Notes: generated by a model not told the origin, from the letters alone. 50,605 nucleotides of DNA from Candidatus Rokuibacteriota bacterium (GCA_003220315.1 QHSA01000139.1:1-50605), one strand, 5' to 3'. Counted from the first letter of the stretch, positions 16,500 through 24,753 are shown. A program made the numbers and translations.

Positions 16500-18342
16500 A
16501 GAGCCCAAGCTGGAGGAGCTGGACCGGCTGATCACGAGGGGGAAGCAGAAGGGCTTCCTCACCTACGACGAGGTCAACGACGCGCTACCGTCGGACATCG
16601 TCTCGCTCGATCAGCTCGACGACATCATGATGATGTTCGGCGCGATGGACATCGAGGTCGTCGACTCCGCGAAGGCGGGACGGCTCCCCTCAGAGGTCGG
16701 GCGCGAGCGCCAGCCGGCGCCGGCCGAGGAGGCCGACGACGACGGCCCGGCCGACTCGATCGACCTGACGCCCGGTCCCGTCGGCCGCACCGAGGATCCG
16801 GTCCGCCTCTATCTGCGCGAGATGGGCCGCGTCGCCCTCCTGACGCGCGAAGGCGAGATCGCACTCGCCAAGCGGATCGAGGAGGGCAAGAACCAGGTCA
16901 CCGCCGCCATCCTCTCGACCAACCTCGCCCTCGAGCGCTTCCGCGAGCTGCGCGAGCAGCTCAAGGGCAGCGAGATCTCCATCAAGGAAGTCGTGGACGT
17001 CAACGAGGAGGAGTTCACCGAGGAGAAGGAGGATGAGCTCCGGCGGCAGGTGATCGCGGCCTTCGGCACGGTGGATCGGCTCCTCCGCGACCGCGATCGG
17101 CTCGTCGCCCAGGCCAAGAAACTCCGGCTCAAGGCCGGTGGCCGGAAGAAGACGAAGAAGGGCAAGGAGCCCGCGTGGCGGCGCCTCGAGATCCAGGCCC
17201 ACCGGTACCAGGAGAAGGTGCTCGACAACCTCCGCAAGCTCAACATCGGCAACCAGATCATCGACCGCGAGGACGGAGACCCCGGCCGCCGCGGGCTCGT
17301 GCAGCGGCTCCGCGACCTCCTCGACGACATCGAGCGCGCCGAGCGTGTGATCAAGCTCTGGACCAACGGTCGACGCCCCTCGCCCGAGGAGGTCCAGAAC
17401 CTCATCTACGTCTCGTTCCGCGACCCGGGCGTGGGCGCCATCAATGGCCAGGTCGGCGACCTCCACCTCAGGGCCGCCAAGAAGTTCCAGTCGCCCAAGG
17501 CGCAGCAGATCTGGGTCGCACAGCAGGAGATCAAGCTCGCCGAGCAGCGCGCCAACGCCAAGGCCGACGAGATCAAGCGCGTGATGACCATCATCCGGCA
17601 GGGCCAGGTCAAGGCGGCGCAGGCGAAGAAGGAGATGGTGGAGGCGAACCTGCGCCTCGTCATCTCCATCGCCAAGAAGTACACGAACCGCGGGCTGCAG
17701 TTCCTCGACCTCATCCAGGAAGGCAACATCGGCCTCATGAAGGCGGTCGATAAGTTCGAATATCGGCGTGGGTACAAGTTTTCAACCTACGCGACCTGGT
17801 GGATCCGGCAGGCGATCACGCGCGCCATCGCCGACCAGGCGCGCACGATCCGGATCCCCGTGCACATGATCGAGACGATCAACAAGCTCATCCGGACCTC
17901 GCGGCAGCTCGTGCAGGAGCTCGGCCGCGAGCCCACCCCGGAGGAGATCGCGGCGAAGATGGACGTCCCCGTGGACAAGGTGCGAAAAGTCCTGAAGATC
18001 GCGCAAGAGCCGATTTCACTCGAAACACCGATCGGAGAAGAAGAAGACAGCCACCTGGGCGATTTCATAGAGGACAAGCAGGTCGTCTCGCCCGTCGAAT
18101 CGATCATCGGCCTCTCGCTCCGGGAGCAGACGAACAAGGTCCTCAACACGCTCACCCCGCGCGAGGAGAAGGTGCTGCGGCTCCGCTTCGGCCTCTCCGA
18201 CGGTTGCGAGCACACGCTGGAGGAGGTCGGGCAGGACTTCGCGGTCACCCGCGAGCGCATCAGACAAATCGAGGCCAAGGCGCTGCGCAAGCTCCGGCAC
18301 CCATCGCGCTCGAAGAAGCTCCGGAGCTTTCTCGAGACGTGA
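16492..18342 (+). CDS. rpoD: RNA polymerase primary sigma factor, sigma-70
   Basis: The 616-residue protein is the housekeeping sigma factor. Region 1.1 starts at the ATG ([20 protein letters not shown]), region 1.2 is [21 protein letters not shown] near residue 103, a non-conserved region runs to about 380, and regions 2.1-2.4 are canonical ([39 protein letters not shown]). Region 4.2 has a helix-turn-helix ([21 protein letters not shown]). The ATG at 16492 has GAAGGAG upstream; an earlier in-frame start exists but lies within dnaG and has no such site. Together with rpsU and dnaG this forms a macromolecular-synthesis operon. Confidence 0.97.
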   Translation: MSEEPKLEELDRLITRGKQKGFLTYDEVNDALPSDIVSLDQLDDIMMMFGAMDIEVVDSAKAGRLPSEVGRERQPAPAEEADDDGPADSIDLTPGPVGRTEDPVRLYLREMGRVALLTREGEIALAKRIEEGKNQVTAAILSTNLALERFRELREQLKGSEISIKEVVDVNEEEFTEEKEDELRRQVIAAFGTVDRLLRDRDRLVAQAKKLRLKAGGRKKTKKGKEPAWRRLEIQAHRYQEKVLDNLRKLNIGNQIIDREDGDPGRRGLVQRLRDLLDDIERAERVIKLWTNGRRPSPEEVQNLIYVSFRDPGVGAINGQVGDLHLRAAKKFQSPKAQQIWVAQQEIKLAEQRANAKADEIKRVMTIIRQGQVKAAQAKKEMVEANLRLVISIAKKYTNRGLQFLDLIQEGNIGLMKAVDKFEYRRGYKFSTYATWWIRQAITRAIADQARTIRIPVHMIETINKLIRTSRQLVQELGREPTPEEIAAKMDVPVDKVRKVLKIAQEPISLETPIGEEEDSHLGDFIEDKQVVSPVESIIGLSLREQTNKVLNTLTPREEKVLRLRFGLSDGCEHTLEEVGQDFAVTRERIRQIEAKALRKLRHPSRSKKLRSFLET

Positions 18343-18361
18343 CCGGGTATGATGGCGCCGA

Positions 18362-18433
18362 GGGCCCATAGCTCAATGGCAGAGCAGCCGGCTCATAACC
18401 GGTTAGATCTTGGTTCGAGTCCAGGTGGGCCCA
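18362..18433 (+). tRNA. tRNA with CAT anticodon (elongator Met, or Ile2)
   Basis: The cloverleaf closes with acceptor GGGCCCA/TGGGCCC and discriminator A, anticodon arm GCCGG-CTCATAA-CCGGT and T arm CTTGG/CCAGG. The G1-C72 pair argues against initiator tRNA. A CAT anticodon can also be the isoleucine tRNA modified by TilS (lysidine); the sequence alone does not separate these. CCA is not fully encoded (CCG follows the discriminator). Confidence 0.92.
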
Positions 18434-18445
18434 CCGTTGTAGCGG

Positions 18446-18662
18446 GGGCCGCGAGTCCGGCCCACTCGGTGGGTGGCCTGAGGCAAGGTGCGGTCTGGCT
18501 CCGTCCAGCACGTCGCTTCTCATTCCACCGGGCCGCGAGTCCGGCCCACTCGGTGGGTGGCCTAAGGCGAGGTGCGGCCTGGCTCCGTCCAGCACGTCGC
18601 TTCTCATTCCACCGGGCCGCGAGGCCGGCCGCCTCGGTGGGTGGCCTGAGGCGAGGTGCGGT
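18446..18662 (+). repeat. Tandem repeat locus C, about 2.6 units of 84 bp
   Basis: Units begin at 18446, 18530 and 18614; the third is cut short near 18662. Each starts GGGCCGCGAG and contains the core TCGGTGGGTGGCCTGAGGC, then a module TGGCTCCGTCCAGCACGTCG followed by CTTCTCATTCCACC. The end module and the core match locus A (1627-1800); the core matches locus B (3662-3805). The array sits 12 bases after a tRNA and before the zinc-ribbon gene. CCCAC-TCG-GTGGG forms a perfect small hairpin in units 1 and 2. Confidence 0.92.
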
Positions 18663-18701
18663 CTCTCGGGTGGCTCCGGTCCGCGGACAGTCGGAGGGGG
18701 T

Positions 18702-19415
18702 GTGGATTCACAGCTCCTTACGCTGATCGATCTGCAGTCACTCGACACACGGATCGCCGCGTTCGAGGCCGAAGCCGCCCGCCTGCCGAAACAGATCGAC
18801 GCGATCCACGCCGCCCTCGCCGAAGCGAAGAAGACCGTCGAGACCCTGCGCGCGAAGGCGGATACCGCCAAGAAGGATCTACGCACGAAGGAGAAGGACT
18901 TCGAGGTCATCACGGCCAAGCGGACCCGTGCCGAGGCGCGGCTCTGGGAAGTGAAGAACAACACCGAGTACTCCGCGGTGCTCGCCGAGATCGAGGCGAT
19001 CAAGCAGGAGAAGGCGAAGGCCGAGGAGGAGATCCTCGCCATCATGGAGCTCCAGGAGCGCCTCGCCGTGGACATCCGCGACGCCGAGGCGCAGCTCAAG
19101 CGGAGCGAGGCCGAGGCGCGGCAAGACGAGGCGGTCGTCCGGAAGAAGCTCGCGGCGGTGGAGCACGAGCTGGCCGCCGTGCGTGGTGAGCGCGAGTCCC
19201 GCGCGCGCGAGCTGCCGAAGTCGCTCCTCGCTGACTACGAGAAGATCCTCCGGGCGCGCGGCGGCGTCGCCGTCGCCGCCGTGACGACCTCCGCCATCTG
19301 CGGCGGCTGCCGGGTCGCGATCCGCCCGCAGGCGATCCAGGAACTGAAGGCCGCGAGCGGGCTCATGGTCTGCGAGAGCTGCGGCCGCTACCTCTACTGG
19401 CAGGAATCGGCCTGA
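18702..19415 (+). CDS. Coiled-coil protein with C4 zinc-ribbon (DUF164 type)
   Basis: The 237-residue protein is a long charged coiled coil (residues about 10-170, rich in Ala/Glu/Lys/Arg) followed by a zinc ribbon with C200-x2-C203 in ICGGCRVAIRP and a second pair in VCESCGRYLYW near residue 227. This is the architecture of the DUF164/CT398-like family, with proposed roles in ribosome, flagellar or nucleic-acid metabolism that are not settled. The start is GTG with GGAGGGGG upstream. Its TGA overlaps the probable start of RNase HI (CTGA). Confidence 0.88.
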   Translation: MDSQLLTLIDLQSLDTRIAAFEAEAARLPKQIDAIHAALAEAKKTVETLRAKADTAKKDLRTKEKDFEVITAKRTRAEARLWEVKNNTEYSAVLAEIEAIKQEKAKAEEEILAIMELQERLAVDIRDAEAQLKRSEAEARQDEAVVRKKLAAVEHELAAVRGERESRARELPKSLLADYEKILRARGGVAVAAVTTSAICGGCRVAIRPQAIQELKAASGLMVCESCGRYLYWQESA

Positions 19416-19876
19416 CCGCTCCTCCGGCCAGGCGAGCGTCCCCTCCCGACGTCATCCTCTATACCGACGGCGCCTGTACCGGCAACCCGGGGCCCGGCGG
19501 CTGGGCGGCGATCATCCTCGACGCCGGCAAGGAGCGCGTCGTCAGCGGTGCCGAGCCGCACACGACGAATCAGCGCATGGAGCTCACGGCCGCCGTCGAG
19601 GGGCTCGCCGCGATCCCGGGCCAGCGGCGCGTCCACCTCCACTCGGACAGCGCCTACATCGTGAACTGCTTTCGTGAGCGCTGGTGGGAGCGCTGGGAGA
19701 AGACCGGCTGGAAGAACCGGCAGAAGCAGCCGGTCGCCAATCGCGATCTCTGGGAGCGGCTGCTCGCCGAGAGCCGGCGCCACGAGGTCGTCTGGCACAA
19801 GGTGCGTGGCCACAGCGGCGACCCGTTGAACGAGCGAGCGGACCAGCTCGCGCGCGAAGCGATCGAGACGCTCTGA
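19412..19876 (+). CDS. rnhA: Ribonuclease HI with probable CTG start
   Basis: RNase HI cuts the RNA strand of RNA-DNA hybrids. All four acidic catalytic residues are present: D19 (YTDGACTGNPG), E57 (QRMELTA), D79 (HSDSAYIV) and D144 (NERADQLA), plus H134. The first ATG in frame (19577) would lose D19, so the start must be upstream. The only near-cognate codon before the first strand is CTG at 19412, in a CTGA overlap with the previous stop and with AGGA six bases upstream. The result, 154 residues, matches the E. coli enzyme (155). No ATG, GTG or TTG lies near in this frame. Confidence 0.88.
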   Translation: MTAPPARRASPPDVILYTDGACTGNPGPGGWAAIILDAGKERVVSGAEPHTTNQRMELTAAVEGLAAIPGQRRVHLHSDSAYIVNCFRERWWERWEKTGWKNRQKQPVANRDLWERLLAESRRHEVVWHKVRGHSGDPLNERADQLAREAIETL

Positions 19877-19887
19877 GCGGGCGCGCG

Positions 19888-20832
19888 GTGCTGCACGTCC
19901 TGAACGGCGACGCGACGCACAGAGTCTTCGAGCAGACTCATCTGACGGGCGACGTGCTCGTCTGGCGCGACATCCTCGTCGAAGGCCCCGCCGCGTCTCC
20001 CGACGCGCGGGCTCCGTGGCTCGCCGCGCACCTCGGCATCGACGCGGAGGAGTACGTGCGAGGCCGCCGGGAGGAGGCGGCGGCGCTCGCGGCGACCGCC
20101 CGCCACGACGAGGTCGTCCTCTGGTTCGAGCACGACCTCTTCTGCGCCGTGAATCTCTGGTTCCTTCTCGACCGGTTCTCCGCGCGCGGGAGGACGCCGC
20201 CGCGGCTCTCGCTGGTCTGTCCGAGCCACGTCGACGGATTCCGGGGGCTCGGCACGCTCGACGCCGGGAGCCTCAGGTCACTCTTCGAGCGCCGCGCGCC
20301 GGTGACCAGCGCGATGCTCGCCCTCGGACGCGCCGCCTTCAGGGCGTATGCGAGCCCCGACCCCCAGGCGCTCGAGACTCTCCTCGCCCGCGGCGGCGCC
20401 GCGCTTCCCTTCCTCGCGGCGGCGGTCCGCTGCCACCTCGGGCGCTTCCCGTCGGTGGCGAGCGGCGTCGACGAGGTCGAAGCGGAGACGCTCTCTGCGC
20501 TCGAGGGCGGGCCGGTCGACTTCTCTCGGCTCTTCGCCACGGTGGGAGCCCGCGAGCCCGTCCGTCCCCACGGCATGGGCGACCTCCAGTTCGCGGCGCG
20601 GCTTCGCGAGCTGAGCCGGGGCCCACACCCGCTCGTCACGCTCGACGCGGACGAGCGCGCCCCGCGAGCGTGGACGCTCTCACTCACGCCGCTCGGGCGC
20701 GACGTCGTCGCCGGGCGCGCCGACTGGCTCGCGCACCACCCGCTCGACCGCTGGCTAGGCGGAGTCCATCTGCATAGTCCTCGGCCCTCGTGGCGCTGGG
20801 ACGGCAGTGCGCGCCGCCTCGTCCTAGGCTGA
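19888..20832 (+). CDS. DUF1835 domain-containing protein
   Basis: The 314-residue protein starts at GTG (LHVLNGDATHRVFEQTHLTGD) and matches the DUF1835 pattern: LHVLNGD at the N-terminus, the DILVEGP turn near residue 34, and WFEHDLFCAVNLWFLLDRF near residue 79. The end carries HPLDRWLGGVHLH and a conserved Trp-rich strand. The function is unknown. It follows RNase HI by 11 bases; a CTG in the CTGA overlap at 19873 is an alternative start in frame. A rnpB promoter follows 49 bases later. Confidence 0.8.
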   Translation: MLHVLNGDATHRVFEQTHLTGDVLVWRDILVEGPAASPDARAPWLAAHLGIDAEEYVRGRREEAAALAATARHDEVVLWFEHDLFCAVNLWFLLDRFSARGRTPPRLSLVCPSHVDGFRGLGTLDAGSLRSLFERRAPVTSAMLALGRAAFRAYASPDPQALETLLARGGAALPFLAAAVRCHLGRFPSVASGVDEVEAETLSALEGGPVDFSRLFATVGAREPVRPHGMGDLQFAARLRELSRGPHPLVTLDADERAPRAWTLSLTPLGRDVVAGRADWLAHHPLDRWLGGVHLHSPRPSWRWDGSARRLVLG

Positions 20833-20881
20833 AGTCGGCGCGCCAGCGCCGAACCGCCGCATGAAAGCCGCTTCCGCGCGG

Positions 20882-20887
20882 TATACT
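20882..20887 (+). promoter_or_regulatory. Candidate -10 box of rnpB
   Basis: TATACT ends seven bases before the G at 20894, which is where the P1 stem of RNase P RNA begins. The spacing to the expected first base is ideal. No good -35 hexamer is seen. Confidence 0.6.
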
Positions 20888-20893
20888 CGTCAT

Positions 20894-21268
20894 GCGCCAG
20901 AGAAGGCTGGACGGTCGCCGGTCGCGGCAACGCGGCGGGAGGAAAGTCCGGGCTCCACAGGGCAGGGTGCTGGGTAACACCCAGGGGGGGAAACCCCACG
21001 GACCAGTGCCACAGAAAGCAGACCGCCGTCCGCAAGGGCGGTAAGGGTGAAACGGTGAGGTAAGAGCTCACCAGCGGCGCGGGTGACCGCGTCGGCTCGG
21101 CAAACCCCACCCGGAGCAAGGCCGAATAGGAGAGCTATCGGGTTGCCCGCCCGCGCTCTCGGGTTAGGCCGCTGGAGGCGCCGGGTAACCGGCGCCCTAG
21201 AGAAATGACCGCCGCCCTGGGCGAATCGCTCGGGGAACAGAACCCGGCTTATAGGCCTTCTCTGGCGC
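20894..21268 (+). ncRNA. rnpB: RNase P RNA, class A
   Basis: This catalytic RNA removes the 5' leader from tRNA precursors. The ends pair perfectly: GCGCCAGAGAAGGC at 20894-20907 and GCCTTCTCTGGCGC at 21255-21268 (P1). Inside are the conserved GAGGAAAGTCCGGGCTCC, the CAGAAAGCAGACCGCC, GGTGAAACGGTG, GAGAAATGACCGCC and the final ACAGAACCCGGCTTATAG blocks. At 375 bases it has the usual length of bacterial type A RNA. Confidence 0.97.
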
Positions 21269-21662
21269 TTTCTGCGGACCTGTAACGCGAAAGCACCTTC
21301 ACGGCCTCTGCGAGACCACGGCGGGAGCGCGGGCGCCAGCTTCGCCCGTCACGTTGTCCGCTCTGGCGTGGGACCAAATCCGGTGGGCATATCTTCGACT
21401 TCTCGTCGCCCGAGTGGTACCCGCCTCATCCGCGCTATCTTTGGGGTGCCGCCACCTCTTTGCGCTCAATGGGCCACGGCCCGTCGCGCGCTGGGAAGCG
21501 GGGATGCGGCGGATCCCCGAGCTTGCGGCGCGCCTCGTCGCGCGACTCGACCAGGACGAGGAGGAGGCGCTGAGACGGAAGCCATGGGCAACGAGGTGTG
21601 GCGACGCGTGCCGAGAACACACCCGCCACGTGGCCCATCACCCAATCGTGAAGGAGAGTGCG
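21269..21662. other. Region without a convincing gene, after rnpB
   Basis: No well-supported gene is seen. One open frame runs from ATG 21504 (preceded by GGAAGCGGGG) straight into the truncated recombinase, reading PELAARLVARLDQDEEE, an acidic helix-like stretch with no match I recognise. The patch seems less GC-rich than the flanking housekeeping genes, and may be the debris of an integrated element. Confidence 0.5.
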
Positions 21663-21791
21663 ATGAGCGAGAGCAGTGTCGCCCGCCGACGCGCCGCCCT
21701 CTACGCCCGTGTGTCGACCAGCTTGGGTAGCCCGGTGCATCTCGCGCGGGCGCTCCGAGCGCCGTGCGCGGCGATGGTAAAGGGCCTGTGA
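21663..21791 (+). pseudogene. Truncated serine recombinase N-terminus
   Basis: ATG at 21663, preceded by AAGGAGAG, encodes SVARRRAALYARVST, the hallmark start of resolvase/invertase-type serine recombinases (the catalytic Ser is the S of RVST). The match ends at VST; the next residues are unrelated and a stop comes after 42 codons. The frame was therefore cut after its first strand. The GTG of the GIY-YIG gene overlaps this stop. Confidence 0.6.
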
Positions 21792-22042
21792 CGCACTTCG
21801 TCTACATGCTCCGGTGCGCCGACAGCTCGCTCTATACGGGGGTCGCGAAAGACTGGCGGGACCGACTGGAGCTACACATGAACGGGCGCGCGGCCAAGTA
21901 CACGCGGAGCCGCCGGCCGGTTCGGCTCGTGCGGCTTGAGACGCACGCGTCGAAGTCAGCGGCGCTGAAGGCCGAGGCGGCGATCAAACGGCTGCCGAAA
22001 CAGGAGAAGGAACACTACGTGCTCGCGGGAAGGTCGCGATGA
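21788..22042 (+). CDS. GIY-YIG nuclease family protein (YhbQ/UPF0213-like)
   Basis: The 84-residue protein starts at GTG in a GTGA overlap with the recombinase remnant. The GIY and YIG motifs read FVYMLRC and LYTGVAKD; further marks are an Arg in WRDRL, HMNGRAAKYTRSRRPVRLV near residue 35 and a Glu in KAEAAIKRLPKQEK near residue 61. It is a single-domain form of about the usual length (about 90). Functions are mostly unknown; some have weak DNA-cleaving activity. An earlier start at 21764 is possible. Confidence 0.85.
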   Translation: MTHFVYMLRCADSSLYTGVAKDWRDRLELHMNGRAAKYTRSRRPVRLVRLETHASKSAALKAEAAIKRLPKQEKEHYVLAGRSR

Positions 22043-22070
22043 CGCGCCGGGCGCGGGTCCTCGTTGGCGA

Positions 22071-22559
22071 ATGAACCCGAGGCTAAATCGCGTCCTCGCA
22101 GTCGGCCTCGCCTTGCTGTTCGGCGGGTGTGTTTCCACGCCTTCGCTGACGAGGCCGGTGAGCCAGGTGCCAGATCTCAGGGGAACCTGGACGGGGACCT
22201 GGGGCGGTACTCCCCTGACCCTTGTCGTCGTTACGCAAGAGGAGACTCCTACCTCCGGGGTCTACGTCGGCCCCTGGCTGCTGTTCGGACAACAGTTGCC
22301 CGGCGTCTCGGGCGTCCTGACTTTCACGGTCGGGAATGAGGCCATCTCAGTCAATGTCCGGGGGCGGCTCGGGGACTCGAACGGGAGGCTCACGCTCGTC
22401 CTCGATCCGCTGACGGTGAACGGTGAGCAGATCACACTGACGCACGTGGACGAGCACCGCTTGGCAGGGGTTGGAACATCGCGCTTGAGCTGGGAGCCAC
22501 AGGGTCCCGTGGAACTGGCGCGCCAAGCAGCCGATGGCCCAAGTGGTGTTCGTCCCTGA
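22071..22559 (+). CDS. Predicted lipoprotein of unknown function
   Basis: The 162-residue protein has a signal peptide with the lipobox LFGGC (Cys about residue 20). The mature part begins LRGTWTGTWGG and is rich in beta-strand-type sequence (short alternating hydrophobic runs to residue 140), as in small lipocalin- or beta-barrel-like periplasmic proteins. I do not recognise a family. It follows the GIY-YIG gene and precedes another lipoprotein; neighbouring genes give no clue to its task. Confidence 0.65.
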   Translation: MNPRLNRVLAVGLALLFGGCVSTPSLTRPVSQVPDLRGTWTGTWGGTPLTLVVVTQEETPTSGVYVGPWLLFGQQLPGVSGVLTFTVGNEAISVNVRGRLGDSNGRLTLVLDPLTVNGEQITLTHVDEHRLAGVGTSRLSWEPQGPVELARQAADGPSGVRP

Positions 22560-22631
22560 CTCTGGGGTGCCCCGGCCCTTGGCGGGAACTTTCGAATGGG
22601 GTGATCGGTTATGCTTCGAGGAGGCTCCGCT

Positions 22632-23051
22632 ATGACCCTGGTGCCAAGATTGATCGCGGCGGCTCGACTCGGACTGACGGCTGTCATAATCGCAGCGTGC
22701 GGCACCAGCAGTAGTTACCTGTCCTCAACGGGATCGACCGTCACCCTGATGGCTGGCTGGGAGCAGCATTTCACACTGGAATGGACGGCTGAGCCGGAAT
22801 CGGAAGGCGCTCGACGGGTCAGTGGCTACGTCTACAACCGTCACGGCGAGTACGCCCTGAACGTCCGTCTTCTGGCACAGGCGCTGGACCCTGCGGGCGC
22901 TGTGGTCGGTCAGCGCATCGCGTGGGTGCCCGGAGGCGTGAATGGCTTCGGGCGCGCTTACTTCACGGTCGCGCATTTGCCGGCGGCCGACAAGTACAGC
23001 GTGACGGTCTGGGACTACACCTGGCTCCAGAGTGACGACAGCCGGCGGTGA
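22632..23051 (+). CDS. Predicted lipoprotein, FxLYD-like
   Basis: The start at 22632 is preferred because GAGGAGG lies upstream; an earlier ATG at 22611 would add seven residues. The 139-residue product has a signal peptide ending in the lipobox IAAC (Cys about residue 23). Residues 60-130 resemble FxLYD/CARDB-like immunoglobulin folds (VSGYVYNRHGEYALNVRLL, then an Ala-rich strand and VNGFGRAYF). Its function is unknown; the domain type is a tentative reading. Confidence 0.6.
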   Translation: MTLVPRLIAAARLGLTAVIIAACGTSSSYLSSTGSTVTLMAGWEQHFTLEWTAEPESEGARRVSGYVYNRHGEYALNVRLLAQALDPAGAVVGQRIAWVPGGVNGFGRAYFTVAHLPAADKYSVTVWDYTWLQSDDSRR

Positions 23052-23196
23052 TCGCCGCTGAGCGAGCCAGCGAGGCGCGGATGATGTCGAGCGACTCACG
23101 CCCACCTGTCACGTTTCGGGGGTGTGTGTTCCTGCTTTCTCTCTCATTCACGGGCGAAGGTCGCCCCGGGCCGGAGTCCAACTCAGCGCGGCGGGA

Positions 23197-24381
23197 TCAG
23201 ATCACCCGCCTGGCCCGCAGCCCGGCGATCGCTCCCGGCCCATACCCGAGCTCCGCCAGGATCTCGTCCGTGTGCTCGCCAAGAGTGGGCGCGTGGTGAC
23301 GGAGGCGCCCCGGAGTCTCTGAGAGGTCGACCGGCGTCGGAGCCAGCGGTGCGGGCCGTGGCAGCCCCGGATACTCCATGTCGGCCACCAGCCCGGCTGC
23401 CCGAATGTGCGGGTCGTCCAGCGCCTGCTGGGGCGAATAGAGCGGCCCGGCTGGGATGCGCGCCGCCTCGAGCTGGGCGAGCGCTTCGGCGGTCGTGCGC
23501 TCGGCCGTCCAGGCCGCCATTCGCTTGGAGATGATCTCGCCGTGATCACCCCGCGCCCGGTCGTCCTTGAACCGCGGATCGCTCAGCCAGTGCTCCTCAC
23601 CCATCAGCCGTGCCCATCGCGTGAACATCGGGTTGCCGATCGCGTAGGCGATGATCCATCCGTCCTTAGTGCGGAAGAGGTCCGAAGGCGCCGACGTCTG
23701 CCCGCGGTTCATCGTGGCCAGGCGGTTGGGTCGGATCACCTGTTGCTCGACGAGCGTCGGATTGTTGAAGGCTACCGCCGTCCGCAGCAGCGCGCCCTCC
23801 ACCTTCTGGCCGCGCCCGCTCTTCTCGCGCGCCATGAGCGCCGCCAGCGTGCCGAACGCCGCCAGGGCGGCCGTCCCGCAGTCGACCCACGCCACCGCCG
23901 CACGCATGGGCTGCTCTGGCGTGCCCGTGAGGTACGCCGAGCCGCACATCACCTGGCCGATCCCGTCGAAGCCGTGCTTGCCACTCCACGGCCCGCCGGC
24001 GCCGAAGGCGGTGACGGTCGTGAGGATGACGTCCGGCTTGACGCGGCGCAGGCTGTCGAGGTCGAGCGCGAGCGACCGCAGCACGTCGGGCGGTAGATTG
24101 GCAACCACGACGTCGGCGGTGCCAACGAGCCTCCGCACGATCTCACGCCCCTCCGGGCAGGCTGGGTCGAGCGTCATCCCACGCTTGTTGCGGTTCATCA
24201 CCACGTACACTGCGCCCGCTCCGTCCGCGCCCACCGGCGCCACCCACCGGTCCTCGCCACCACCCCGCCGCTCGATGCGGATCACGTCGGCGCCGAGATC
24301 CGCCAACAGCGCCGCACAGTACGGCCCGGCGATGTACCGCCCGAAGTCGAGAACCCGGACCCCGGCGAGAACGTCGCGCAT
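23197..24381 (-). CDS. CoA transferase, CaiB/BaiF (class III) family
   Basis: The 394-residue protein moves CoA between carboxylic acids by a covalent mechanism. It starts MRDVLAGVRVLDFGRYIAGPYC, typical of the family. The catalytic Asp is D167 in AVAWVDCGTAA, matching D169 of formyl-CoA transferase. GRGQKVEGALLRTAVAF and a C-terminal LRHHAPTLGEHTDEILAELGY are also class III marks. The ATG at 24381 has GTGAGGGA before it; the longer frame to 24429 lacks one. The substrate is unknown. No operon partner is adjacent. Confidence 0.92.
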   Translation of the reverse strand: MRDVLAGVRVLDFGRYIAGPYCAALLADLGADVIRIERRGGGEDRWVAPVGADGAGAVYVVMNRNKRGMTLDPACPEGREIVRRLVGTADVVVANLPPDVLRSLALDLDSLRRVKPDVILTTVTAFGAGGPWSGKHGFDGIGQVMCGSAYLTGTPEQPMRAAVAWVDCGTAALAAFGTLAALMAREKSGRGQKVEGALLRTAVAFNNPTLVEQQVIRPNRLATMNRGQTSAPSDLFRTKDGWIIAYAIGNPMFTRWARLMGEEHWLSDPRFKDDRARGDHGEIISKRMAAWTAERTTAEALAQLEAARIPAGPLYSPQQALDDPHIRAAGLVADMEYPGLPRPAPLAPTPVDLSETPGRLRHHAPTLGEHTDEILAELGYGPGAIAGLRARRVI

Positions 24382-24753
24382 CGGTCCCTCACTCTGGCTC
24401 ACGGGGCACCTCTTCGCTGCGTCGCGCACGGCACCGGGCGCCGCGCGATGGGATTCTTGAGCGGCCGCGCGCCCGCGTCAAGCGCCGCGTATCTTGACCG
24501 CCAGCTCGCGAAAGATCACCACCGGCTGTGCCTCAGAAAAAGCGATGACGAACGCAGACGGCAACCTACTGTGGAGAGAGACGGCTTGCGATTTCAGCTC
24601 GCGCCGGGAAGGGTGAAACCAACACGTTTCTTCCCGTTCGGACGTCGTCCACGAAGGCGCAGAGAGAGATTCTCCTGGGGTTCGTCAACGCGGTCGGCGA
24701 CCTCGCGAGGCGGAGAGCCGAGAAGGCTATGGCAACGCGCACCTCCGGGAACG
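24382..24753. other. Intergenic region with no visible gene
   Basis: I see no ORF with a convincing family match on either strand; the long plus-strand frame covering it is an antisense shadow of the Tim44 gene. Composition looks more A/T-rich around 24530-24650 than the flanks. This may be a decayed gene. Confidence 0.5.

Noticed and set aside
18362-18433. Initiator tRNA
   Set aside because: The acceptor stem pairs G1 with C72; initiator tRNAs of bacteria normally have a 1-72 mismatch.
21764-21787. Upstream start of the GIY-YIG gene
   Set aside because: The GTG at 21788 fits the family start (THFVYMLRC) and overlaps the preceding stop; the extra residues do not match the family.
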